NCBI GenBank assembly: GCA_002294285.1
Contig: DBFL01000017.1
Span: 10,929 to 26,717 of the forward strand
Direction: 5' to 3'
Source of the DNA: Candidatus Neomicrothrix sp. UBA881
Lineage (GTDB): Bacteria > Actinomycetota > Acidimicrobiia > Acidimicrobiales > MedAcidi-G1
Length of the DNA stretch: 15,789 nt
In this document: in pieces, positions 7,048-13,770 of the stretch
How the letters are laid out: each line of letters opens with the position of its first letter
Position numbering within the stretch: position 1 is the stretch's first letter
Program-made: the position numbers and the translations under genes
Notes under the pieces: model-generated
What the model was told of the DNA's origin: nothing
The model's input: only the letters and a program-made list of their open reading frames with translations
Database searches by the model: none

Positions 7048-7503
7048 TTACCTTTTTTCCGTGGGTTGACTACCAATCGCACCCATCTCTGTCAAATAAA
7101 CAATTAGGAGATCAAGCACAACCACTACCGCAACTTCATTTAAAGGTTCCGGCAGATCCAAAGATTTAGCAACAACCTCATCCACGGCAATATCAAGATC
7201 CGCGACTGAATCTTCATTGTCTCCCTTTGTTCTACCTTCGCCGATTTCCTGCCCATACTCCGAAGCGAGACCGGCTGAATCAAGAGAATCAAGCCATAAG
7301 CCTATTATTTCGAAAACCTCATCTTTTCGTAACTGTGAAGCTGCTTCCTCAGGAAGTCTCTCTGAAATCCATTCAACGGCATCATCTACTTCGAACACAG
7401 AAGGTAAAGACATCTCACTTAAATTACGAACTGTATATGCCACCGAAATAAGGGCGATAAAAAGAACTAGAAGAAACCCTAAAATGGCAAAAAATAAGAT
7501 CAC
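7048..7503 (-). CDS. Membrane-anchored conserved actinobacterial protein
   Basis: A 151-residue protein with one N-terminal hydrophobic helix (about 2-24, FFAILGFLLVLFIALISVAY) and an acidic soluble part. The soluble part has two similar units that each end in an Asp/Glu-rich helix, VEWISERLPEEAASQLRKDEVFEIIGLWLDSL followed by a gap, then DLPEPLNEVAVVVVLDLLIVYLTEMGAIG. This arrangement resembles a widespread uncharacterised actinobacterial family ending in YLxxxGAIG; that is recollection rather than a search. I do not know its function. It starts at GTG, 6 nt after TATAAC, and lies upstream of GDP-fucose synthase in the same operon. Confidence 0.6.
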   Translation of the reverse strand: MILFFAILGFLLVLFIALISVAYTVRNLSEMSLPSVFEVDDAVEWISERLPEEAASQLRKDEVFEIIGLWLDSLDSAGLASEYGQEIGEGRTKGDNEDSVADLDIAVDEVVAKSLDLPEPLNEVAVVVVLDLLIVYLTEMGAIGSQPTEKR

Positions 7504-7509
7504 AATTTG

Positions 7510-7515
7510 GTTATA
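7510..7515 (-). promoter_or_regulatory. -10 element for a leaderless GTG start
   Basis: TATAAC on the minus strand, 5 of 6 matches to TATAAT, exactly 6 nt (CAAATT) before the GTG at 7503. The same CAAATT spacer precedes the aconitase ATG. Confidence 0.45.
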
Positions 7516-7582
7516 GCAACATAAGAGTCACATCACTCACACTTAAGAAAATTTAAAACTATTTTATTTTCGTCTTAAGATC

Positions 7583-8698
7583 TCAGATCCCAATTCGCTG
7601 TGCTAGCAGTTCCCTATGGTAAGTAGGGTCTCCGAACAAAAGCTCAGAGCTTTTCGCTCTTTTAAAATACAAATGCGCCGGATGCTCCCAGGTGAAACCT
7701 ATACCTCCATGAATTTGGATATTTTCAGCAGTTGTATTGAAATACGCTTCTGAACAATAAGCCTTTGCCAAGCTAGCCACCGAAGGCAACTCATCATTGA
7801 GTTCAGCAGCACACCATCCTGCGTAATATGCGGCTGATTTAGCAGACTCGACCTCCAACAACATATCTGCACACTTATGTTTAATGGCCTGAAAACTGCC
7901 TATTGGTCGACCGAACTGAACTCTGTCTTTTGCATATTGAACGGCAGTGTCAAGACACTGTTGAGCTCCCCCCACTTGTTCGGCCGCAAGAGCAACAGCA
8001 GCCAAATCCAAAACTCTTTCAAGAACGGCCCATCCTTGCCCCTCTTCACCAATAAGAGTTGCCTTAACATTTGCAAAATCAAGCCTTGACTGTTTTCTAG
8101 TCATGTCCATAGTTGCTAGTTGTTTTCGAGAGAGTCCTTCTGAATCACCATCAACTTTGAAAAGCGAAATCCCTTTGTCGGTGCAAGCCGCCACAAGTAT
8201 CAAAGAGGCGGAATTACCATCAAGAACATACATTTTTGTTCCATTGAGTTCCCATCCATCACCTGATGCTGTTGCGAGCATTGTTATGCCGTCGCTTCCC
8301 CACTTTCCACTTTCCTCGGTGAAGGCCAGAGTCGCAATTGTTTCACCACTTGCTATACCAGGTAAAAGTTCTGACTTGGCAGCATCATCACCCGAGTGAA
8401 TGAGAGTATTAGCTGCGAGAACAACTGTTGAGAAGAATGGAGAACAAAGTAAAGCTCTTCCCATTTCTTCCATAACCACTATAAGTTCCACATATCCAAA
8501 TCCCTGTCCACCGTACTCTTCAGGGATTATGAGACTTTGAAGCCCTAACTGCTCTGCCATCATCGACCAAGTCTCAGGGTCATAACCCAAATCGGTCTCC
8601 ATTAACTCTCGAACTTTCGATTCAGGCGAATAGTTCTCCATGAACTGATTAACGAATTCTCGTAACTGTTCCTGTTCCTCTGTAAAGGCAAAATTCAC
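7583..8698 (-). CDS. Acyl-CoA dehydrogenase family protein (FadE-like)
   Basis: A 371-residue flavoprotein of the acyl-CoA dehydrogenase fold: N-terminal helical domain, a middle beta domain with LAFTEESGKWGSDG for FAD/acyl contact, and a C-terminal helical domain with AKDRVQFGRPIGSFQAIKHKCADM and AENIQIHGGIGFTWEHPAHLYFKRA. Such enzymes oxidise acyl-CoA to enoyl-CoA and pass electrons to ETF. The catalytic Glu is not obvious: at the MCAD position the sequence reads LLFGD (353-357) instead of YEG, and the isovaleryl-CoA-type Glu before the LAAEQVGGAQ segment aligns to Ala. It therefore resembles the non-catalytic subunits of mycobacterial FadE heterotetramers, but the partner is not nearby. 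The start is GTG with a strong AAGGAG at 7 nt spacing, unlike the leaderless genes around it. Substrate unknown. Confidence 0.83.
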   Translation of the reverse strand: MNFAFTEEQEQLREFVNQFMENYSPESKVRELMETDLGYDPETWSMMAEQLGLQSLIIPEEYGGQGFGYVELIVVMEEMGRALLCSPFFSTVVLAANTLIHSGDDAAKSELLPGIASGETIATLAFTEESGKWGSDGITMLATASGDGWELNGTKMYVLDGNSASLILVAACTDKGISLFKVDGDSEGLSRKQLATMDMTRKQSRLDFANVKATLIGEEGQGWAVLERVLDLAAVALAAEQVGGAQQCLDTAVQYAKDRVQFGRPIGSFQAIKHKCADMLLEVESAKSAAYYAGWCAAELNDELPSVASLAKAYCSEAYFNTTAENIQIHGGIGFTWEHPAHLYFKRAKSSELLFGDPTYHRELLAQRIGI

Positions 8699-8807
8699 TT
8701 TTTAGCTCCTTAAATCTAATTTCAGGAAATAAACATTTTTAAACTTCAATACTCGACGATATCGGGGTAAGTCGGCTCTTGTTCTCCTATTGCTAACATG
8801 ATTCATA

Positions 8808-9509
8808 ATGGATACTAACGAAAACTCAACACAAATACCCTCTTCGCCTTTATCGCCACCATGTTCACATACAGATCACCCCAGAACTGGTGTTCCTGGA
8901 GTGTCACTCCATTATTGTGACACTCAAGCTGAAATACATCGAATAGTGGTTGGCGACTTGGACAACAACGTATTTTTTCTACGTTGTCGCGAAACAGGTG
9001 AAAGCGCCCTGATTGATGCTGCAAATGAGCACGAAAAACTTCTTGAGTTGTGTAAGGCTTTAAATGTTAAAACCGTTCTTGAGACCCACGGCCACTGGGA
9101 TCACATACAAGCGATTCCTGCTGTAAGGGAAGCTGGATATGAGGTTGGTGTCACCAGTGCGGATGCAAAAATGCTACCGAGCTATGACTATCTACTAGAA
9201 GATGAAACTGTAATTGAAATAGGACGACTAAGACTCCATACCATTCTTACTCCTGGACACACACCAGGATCGATATGTTTTAGACTTGAAGGCTCTCCAA
9301 TTCTTTTTTCAGGCGACACTCTTTTCCCTGGTGGACCCGGTACCACCGAATTTGAAGGCGGTGATTTTGAACAAATAATTAGTTCCATTGACCGTCGACT
9401 CTTCAGTCATTTACCTGGTGACACTCTGGTTCTGCCAGGACACGGTGATGATACGACTATTGGGAATGAAAGTCCTTCTTTAGAGGAATGGGCAAATCGA
9501 GGCTGGTGA
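8808..9509 (+). CDS. Metallo-beta-lactamase-fold hydrolase (glyoxalase II-like)
   Basis: A 233-residue MBL-fold protein. The metal site is complete: THGHWDH (His94, His96, Asp98, His99), HTPGS (His151), SGDTLF (Asp170) and PGHG (His212), the glyoxalase II-type arrangement for two metals. The family includes hydroxyacylglutathione hydrolases, persulfide dioxygenases and many unknown thioester or phosphodiester hydrolases; the substrate is not decided by the motifs. The first 30 or so residues are a Ser/Pro-rich, low-complexity tail with no evident signal peptide. TAACAT lies 8 nt before the ATG. It overlaps the next gene, so they are probably translated together. Confidence 0.88.
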   Translation: MDTNENSTQIPSSPLSPPCSHTDHPRTGVPGVSLHYCDTQAEIHRIVVGDLDNNVFFLRCRETGESALIDAANEHEKLLELCKALNVKTVLETHGHWDHIQAIPAVREAGYEVGVTSADAKMLPSYDYLLEDETVIEIGRLRLHTILTPGHTPGSICFRLEGSPILFSGDTLFPGGPGTTEFEGGDFEQIISSIDRRLFSHLPGDTLVLPGHGDDTTIGNESPSLEEWANRGW

Positions 9510-9892
9510 AAGAAAAACCAACGGCATTACCTGCCGATGACAGACCATTTGACTACACCCCTATTCACACTTGGGAATTACCTGATACTCCGTTGCGTGA
9601 CAAAAATATAGCTGCGCAAGCTTGGTTAGAGGCCCCCAAGGAACTTCTTACATCTGGCGATGATCTTGGATCAGTGAAAATCGCTTATAAACGCAGAATA
9701 GGAAACTGGCTGCTATGGCGCGCTGGGCCTGCCCGGCATAGCGATGCGAGATATACAGCTGTGTCACTTGATGATGAACAAGCAATTTGCACCTTTCGAC
9801 TTTTTCCCGACGGAACAGGTAATGGAATAGGTGGCGACGGCAAGAAGCATGAAAATTTCAGAACTTGGAAAATTTCGCTTAAGAATTGTTGA
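9488..9892 (+). CDS. Conserved hypothetical protein, translationally coupled to the MBL hydrolase
   Basis: A 134-residue protein with no family I can name. A cluster of Trp/Arg residues (KRRIGNWLLWRAGPARHSDARYTAV) and a later CTFRLFPDGTGNGIGGDGKKHENFRTWKISL give the look of a small beta-rich domain. There is no signal peptide or membrane helix. The start is uncertain: ATG at 9488 overlaps the hydrolase by 22 nt, while GTG at 9506 gives a 4-nt GTGA overlap typical of coupled genes and is equally plausible (128 residues). The tight overlap suggests work with the hydrolase or simply co-expression. Confidence 0.6.
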   Translation: MGKSRLVKEKPTALPADDRPFDYTPIHTWELPDTPLRDKNIAAQAWLEAPKELLTSGDDLGSVKIAYKRRIGNWLLWRAGPARHSDARYTAVSLDDEQAICTFRLFPDGTGNGIGGDGKKHENFRTWKISLKNC

Positions 9893-9896
9893 CTAA

Positions 9897-9920
9897 TTAA
9901 CCCTATACGGATAGTGGTAA
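9897..9920 (+). promoter_or_regulatory. Operator-like palindrome upstream of sufC1
   Basis: TTAACCCTAT-N4-ATAGTGGTAA, with 8 of 10 arm positions complementary. A 24-bp site upstream of sufD shares 16 of 24 bases in the same layout. A TTGACT hexamer at 9889-9894 lies just before it. Confidence 0.45.
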
Positions 9921-9934
9921 TTAAAAGCTCTCAA

Positions 9935-9940
9935 TAGACT
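9935..9940 (+). promoter_or_regulatory. -10 element for leaderless sufC1
   Basis: TAGACT (TANNNT), 6 nt (TAAATC) before the GTG at 9947; no ribosome binding site. If this is the -10 box, the palindrome at 9897-9920 covers the -35 region. Confidence 0.4.
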
Positions 9941-9946
9941 TAAATC

Positions 9947-10705
9947 GTGTCAACACCCAGCCCTCTATTCGAAATCACAGACCTTCATGCCTCTGCTGAA
10001 GATGGAACACGCATCCTCAATGGAGTAAATATGACCATAAACGAAGGTGAGGTCCATGCCTTGATGGGACCTAATGGATCTGGAAAATCAACTTTAGCTT
10101 CCGTTCTCCTAGGCAGCTCCGAATACGAAGTGACAAGTGGTTCTATACATTTTCGCGGCGAGGACATTACAGACTGGTCAACTGAAATGCGAGGTAAATC
10201 CGGCATATTTTTGGCTTTCCAATATCCTCATGAAGTAGCTGGTGTTTCTGTAATAAATTTCCTGCGGCAAGCCCTTTCAGCTCGCAAAGATATAAAAATG
10301 TCGGTTCTAGAATTACGCCTCTCGATCATGGAATGGCTTGAAACACTTAACATGGATTCCTCTTTTGCAGAACGTTACCTGAATGAAGGTTTCTCAGGTG
10401 GAGAGAAGAAAAGAAATGAAATTCTACAAATGGCTATTCTCGAACCTGAAATCGCCATTCTCGATGAAACCGATTCAGGTCTAGACATTGATGCTCTAAC
10501 CGTGGTAGCAGATGGTGTAACGAAAGTTCGTGAAAAAAATTCAAGTCTAGGTGTTCTTACAATCACCCATTATCAGAGGCTTTTAGAGCATTTACACCCT
10601 GATGTTGTTCATGTAATTATGGACGGCAAAATTGTTGCTAAGGGTGGTAATGACATAGTTGAAAAACTTGAATCTTCTGGATATGAATCTTTCCGGGGTA
10701 ACTGA
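9947..10705 (+). CDS. sufC: SufC1, Fe-S cluster assembly ATPase (canonical copy)
   Basis: A 252-residue SUF-type ABC ATPase that powers the SufBC2D scaffold in the cytoplasm. Walker A is GPNGSGKST (41-49), the Q-loop is in FQYPHEVAGV (Gln92), the signature is SGGEKKRNE (150-158), Walker B is AILDETDSGLDID (Asp173, Glu174) and the H-loop is THYQRLLE (His208). These match canonical SufC closely, including the FQYP and ETDSGLD segments. It starts at GTG 6 nt after TAGACT, without a ribosome binding site. sufS begins 1 nt after its stop, so sufC1-sufS-sufU is one operon. It differs from the second SufC in this window in the Q-loop, Walker B and H-loop neighbourhoods. Confidence 0.95.
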   Translation: MSTPSPLFEITDLHASAEDGTRILNGVNMTINEGEVHALMGPNGSGKSTLASVLLGSSEYEVTSGSIHFRGEDITDWSTEMRGKSGIFLAFQYPHEVAGVSVINFLRQALSARKDIKMSVLELRLSIMEWLETLNMDSSFAERYLNEGFSGGEKKRNEILQMAILEPEIAILDETDSGLDIDALTVVADGVTKVREKNSSLGVLTITHYQRLLEHLHPDVVHVIMDGKIVAKGGNDIVEKLESSGYESFRGN

Positions 10706-10706
10706 A

Positions 10707-11945
10707 ATGTCTGACTCTAATTTTGATCCTAAAAAGGTTAAGAAAGATTTTCCTCTTCTTGAACGAAAAGTAAATGGCAATCCGATTGTTTATCTTGACT
10801 CAGCGGCAACCTCGCAAAAACCAATTGAAGTGATAGACCGAATGAGCGATTATTACAAGGAAATAAATTCTAATGTTCACAGAGGCGCCTATCATATAGC
10901 TGAACTTGCAACTGCGGAAATGGAAGAAGCGCGACACAAAGTGCATCGCTTCATAAATTCTCCCTCTGAGAAAGAAATAATTTTCACGAAAAATGCCACT
11001 GAAGCCATAAACCTAGTTGCTTACACCTGGGCACGAAGTGAGTTGAGCACCGGTGACGTGATCCTCTTAAGTTCTCTGGAACACCACTCGAATATCGTTC
11101 CATGGCAGCAACTCGCAAGTGAAATAGGCATTGAAATTCGGTGGATCCCTCTAACAAAAGATGGATGTCTCAATCTTGAAAATTTAGATGAATTGCTAAA
11201 GGGAGTTAAGCTTCTATGCGTCACTGCAGTTTCTAACGCTTTAGGAACAATTAATCCTGTAAAGGAACTTGTTAAAGCTGCTCATAGTGTTGGGGCTATT
11301 TGCTTAGTTGATGCCTGTCAATCTGTTCCACATTTCGACACTGATGTATCGGATCTGGGCGCTGATTTTATTGCTTTCAGTGGGCACAAAATGTGTGCTC
11401 CTACAGGCATTGGTATTCTTTGGGGTCGTCTGGAACTATTAGAAAAAATGCCACCTTTTCTTGGTGGAGGTGAAATGATTTTGAATGTGACCACAGAAGG
11501 TTTCACAACAAATGAACTACCGTGGAAATTTGAAGCAGGGACCCCTCCGATTGGTGAAATCATCGGACTGGGCGTAGCTATTAGCTACCTAGAAAAGTTC
11601 AGCATGAAATCGATCAGAGAGCACGAGCAACACTTGACTTCTTTTGCACTAGAGGTCCTAAATGACAGATTTGCAAACGATCTTGTTATACACGGACCCG
11701 ATGACCCGCTTCAGAGATCGGGTGTTATTTCTTTCTCTTACCGCGATGTGCACCCTCATGACCTGAGTCAAGTACTTGACCAATACGGTGTTTGTGTCCG
11801 CGCCGGACATCATTGTTGCAAACCTCTAATGAAACTTTTAGGCCTAGCGGCAACTACTAGAGCTTCTCTCTACATTTATAATGACGAGTCTGATATTGAA
11901 GTTTTAGCTGATGCTATTAATGAAGCAGGAAAGATTTTTAATTAA
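10707..11945 (+). CDS. sufS: SufS, PLP-dependent cysteine desulfurase
   Basis: A 412-residue type II cysteine desulfurase that takes sulfur from cysteine for Fe-S cluster assembly. The PLP lysine is Lys228 in FSGHKMCAPTG, and the active-site cysteine lies in RAGHHCCKPLM; by alignment to E. coli SufS RTGHHCAMP it is Cys370, with an extra adjacent Cys371. The N-terminal MSDSNFDPKKVKKDFPLL is normal for SufS. An upstream in-frame ATG at 10659 lies inside sufC1 and would add 16 residues; I chose 10707, which is 1 nt after the sufC1 stop. sufU follows after 16 nt. It should donate persulfide sulfur to SufU. Confidence 0.96.
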   Translation: MSDSNFDPKKVKKDFPLLERKVNGNPIVYLDSAATSQKPIEVIDRMSDYYKEINSNVHRGAYHIAELATAEMEEARHKVHRFINSPSEKEIIFTKNATEAINLVAYTWARSELSTGDVILLSSLEHHSNIVPWQQLASEIGIEIRWIPLTKDGCLNLENLDELLKGVKLLCVTAVSNALGTINPVKELVKAAHSVGAICLVDACQSVPHFDTDVSDLGADFIAFSGHKMCAPTGIGILWGRLELLEKMPPFLGGGEMILNVTTEGFTTNELPWKFEAGTPPIGEIIGLGVAISYLEKFSMKSIREHEQHLTSFALEVLNDRFANDLVIHGPDDPLQRSGVISFSYRDVHPHDLSQVLDQYGVCVRAGHHCCKPLMKLLGLAATTRASLYIYNDESDIEVLADAINEAGKIFN

Positions 11946-11961
11946 CTAGTCTGGGTAAACG

Positions 11962-12426
11962 ATGACGGGACTTGAAGATTTATACAAAGAAGTAATTCTG
12001 GATCACTACAGGAGCCCTCGCAACCAGGGTGAACTACCGACACCTCCTGCAGTTATGGAAGAGGGGTTCAACCCTCTTTGTGGTGATGAAGTCAAGGTCT
12101 ATGTCCACCTCGAAAATGACTTAATTAAAGAGATCCGCATAGGAGGCCAAGGGTGTTCCATTAGTCAAGCTTCAGCCTCAATGATGACAGAATCAGTTAT
12201 AGGCAAAAGTCTCGATGAGGCAAAGGAACTAATTGAACGCTTCAAAGAAATGATGTCTATTCATGCGAGCAGTCTTGATTCATCAGAAACCGACCCAAGT
12301 AAAACAATTCCCTCCATGGGAGACTTAGAAGCTTTAAAAGGTGTGGTTAAATACCCTGTCAGAATTAAATGTGCGACCTTGGGGTGGAACACTTTTGACC
12401 AAATAATTGAATCTGCAAAAAGTTAA
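11962..12426 (+). CDS. sufU: SufU, zinc-dependent sulfurtransferase
   Basis: A 154-residue IscU-like protein of the SufU class, which accepts sulfur from SufS in Gram-positive-type SUF systems. The ligand set is Cys40 and Asp42 (NPLCGDEVKV), Cys65 (GQGCSISQASASMM) and Cys137 (RIKCATLGW), at nearly the same positions as B. subtilis SufU (Cys41, Asp43, Cys66, Cys128). The extra loop around residues 100-118 marks SufU rather than IscU. It starts 16 nt after sufS. Its stop overlaps that of the convergent phhB by 4 nt. A SufT/PaaD gene, often next in actinobacterial operons, is absent here. Confidence 0.95.
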   Translation: MTGLEDLYKEVILDHYRSPRNQGELPTPPAVMEEGFNPLCGDEVKVYVHLENDLIKEIRIGGQGCSISQASASMMTESVIGKSLDEAKELIERFKEMMSIHASSLDSSETDPSKTIPSMGDLEALKGVVKYPVRIKCATLGWNTFDQIIESAKS

Positions 12427-12713
12427 AAACCTTCAAGTGACTCTACTTTTTCTACGAATTTCCGATCTAAGGCTGTGAGACCTCCGGCGGAATGAGTGGA
12501 AATGGAAATCGAAACTCTATTCCAAGAATTAAACCAATCAGGATGATGGTCTAGATCTTCAGCTATTTCTGCAACTTTGCGCATGAAACCAAATGCTTCT
12601 GCGAAATCATGGAACTGGAATTCTTGATGCAGGCTCCCATCTTGATGCGCCCATTTGGGAAACTTTTTGATCAAAGCTTCCAACTCTTCTGGTTCTAAAA
12701 GTTCTTCTTGCAA
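12423..12713 (-). CDS. Pterin-4a-carbinolamine dehydratase (PCD/DCoH family)
   Basis: A 96-residue protein of the 4a-hydroxytetrahydrobiopterin dehydratase family. The active-site pattern is present: DHHPDWFNSWNRV with His56/His57, and STHSAGGLTALD with His74. The family dehydrates pterin carbinolamine in pterin recycling and some members have other, unclear roles. It begins at a TTG, 7 nt after the sufC2 stop, and is the last gene of the sufD operon. No phenylalanine hydroxylase is visible nearby, so its role here may not be aromatic hydroxylation. The TTG is the only reasonable start; there is no in-frame ATG before the core. Confidence 0.88.
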   Translation of the reverse strand: MQEELLEPEELEALIKKFPKWAHQDGSLHQEFQFHDFAEAFGFMRKVAEIAEDLDHHPDWFNSWNRVSISISTHSAGGLTALDRKFVEKVESLEGF

Positions 12714-12720
12714 TTTCTAC

Positions 12721-13458
12721 CTACTTCAAGAACTTTTGATATCCGTCTTCTTCCAGTTGAGATGCCAAATCAACTGAACCAGTTTCAACTATCTGCCCGT
12801 CTACTAGTACATGCACCTTGTCGGGCTCAAGAATTTCCAGCAAACGACTGAAATGAGTTATCGCCAGTACACCTAATTGGCTGTCTTCTGTGGCTTGCTG
12901 AATCCGTCTTGCTACCAAAGCAAGGGAATCAAGATCTAGGCCAGAATCAATCTCATCTAAAATTGCGTAACTCGAGTTGGAAACTAAGAGTTGAAGTGTT
13001 TCATTCCTTTTTTTCTCGCCTCCGGATAGGTCGACGTTCAACTCTCTTTCTATGAATTCATCTTCGATTTCAAGATTCTTTGCTTCTGCATGTAGCAACG
13101 ATAATGACTTCTCAGGATCAAGCCCAGAAATAACGGCCGCTTCAGTTATAACATCAGACACTTTCACGCCTGGTACTTCTATTGGTTGTTGCATAGCTAT
13201 GAACATTCCAGCTTGAGATCTTTCCCATGTTTTAAGAGAGAGAAGATCTACTCCATCTAATGTGATTGACCCAGAAGTTACTTCGTAGCCCGGTCGACCC
13301 ATTAGAGCATGAGCAAGAGTTGATTTACCCGATCCGTTAGGACCCATAACAGCATGGACCTCTGAAGGTCTTATTTCAAGGTTCACACCCTTCAAGACCT
13401 GTTTGTTACTAGCTTTAACGCATAGATCTTCAATAATAAGAACTTTTTCGCTTGTCAT
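12721..13458 (-). CDS. sufC: SufC2, Fe-S cluster assembly ATPase (divergent copy)
   Basis: A 245-residue SufC-type ATPase: Walker A GPNGSGKST (39-47), Q-loop at Gln90 in FIAMQQPIEVPGV, signature SGGEKKRNE (145-153), Walker B AILDEIDSGLDLD (Asp168, Glu169) and His202 in THFSRLLE. All nucleotide-binding residues are intact, so it should hydrolyse ATP. It differs from SufC1 at FQYP (MQQP), ETDSGLD (EIDSGLD), THYQ (THFS) and the helical insert, so it is an old paralog or an import, not a recent copy. Its ATG overlaps the ferredoxin stop by 4 nt (ATGA), so it is coupled to sufD and the ferredoxin. The order sufD-ferredoxin-sufC matches the actinobacterial SUF operon. Confidence 0.92.
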   Translation of the reverse strand: MTSEKVLIIEDLCVKASNKQVLKGVNLEIRPSEVHAVMGPNGSGKSTLAHALMGRPGYEVTSGSITLDGVDLLSLKTWERSQAGMFIAMQQPIEVPGVKVSDVITEAAVISGLDPEKSLSLLHAEAKNLEIEDEFIERELNVDLSGGEKKRNETLQLLVSNSSYAILDEIDSGLDLDSLALVARRIQQATEDSQLGVLAITHFSRLLEILEPDKVHVLVDGQIVETGSVDLASQLEEDGYQKFLK

Positions 13459-13769
13459 TCGATCACCAAAAAAACATCGTCGCCGGAAATCGTCACTTTA
13501 TATGTTTCTACACTTTTAGTAGCGGGAAGACTAAGTGCTTCACCTGTCTCGAGTGAAAACAGACTCCCATGCTTCCAACACTCCAAAGCGCATTCTTCAA
13601 GATCTACCTCACCGTCAGATAAAGAAACATCTTCATGACTGCAAGTATCACTTATCGCGTAAATCCTTTCCTGAATCCTCACAAGAGCGAGCTTGCGTCC
13701 TTCGACTTCTGCGCGATAGGGAGTTGCTTCTGTGAGTTCTCCAATATGGCATACCTTGTACTCTCCCAT
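13455..13769 (-). CDS. Rieske [2Fe-2S] ferredoxin (dioxygenase-ferredoxin type) in SUF operon
   Basis: A 104-residue soluble Rieske protein. Two ligand pairs are clear: Cys43/His45 in DTCSHEDVSL and Cys64/His67 in ECWKHGSLF, with a normal 18-residue gap. It resembles the small ferredoxins of ring-hydroxylating dioxygenases, but no oxygenase is nearby. The same type sits between sufD and sufC in other actinobacterial SUF operons, so a role as electron donor to cluster assembly is likely, though unproven. sufD ends 1 nt upstream and sufC2 overlaps by 4 nt. Confidence 0.9.
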   Translation of the reverse strand: MGEYKVCHIGELTEATPYRAEVEGRKLALVRIQERIYAISDTCSHEDVSLSDGEVDLEECALECWKHGSLFSLETGEALSLPATKSVETYKVTISGDDVFLVIE

Positions 13770-13770
13770 A

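Noticed and set aside
10659..10706. Longer sufS start at 10659
   Set aside because: The added 16 residues lie within sufC1 and do not look like SufS; ATG at 10707 gives a normal N-terminus and 1-nt spacing.
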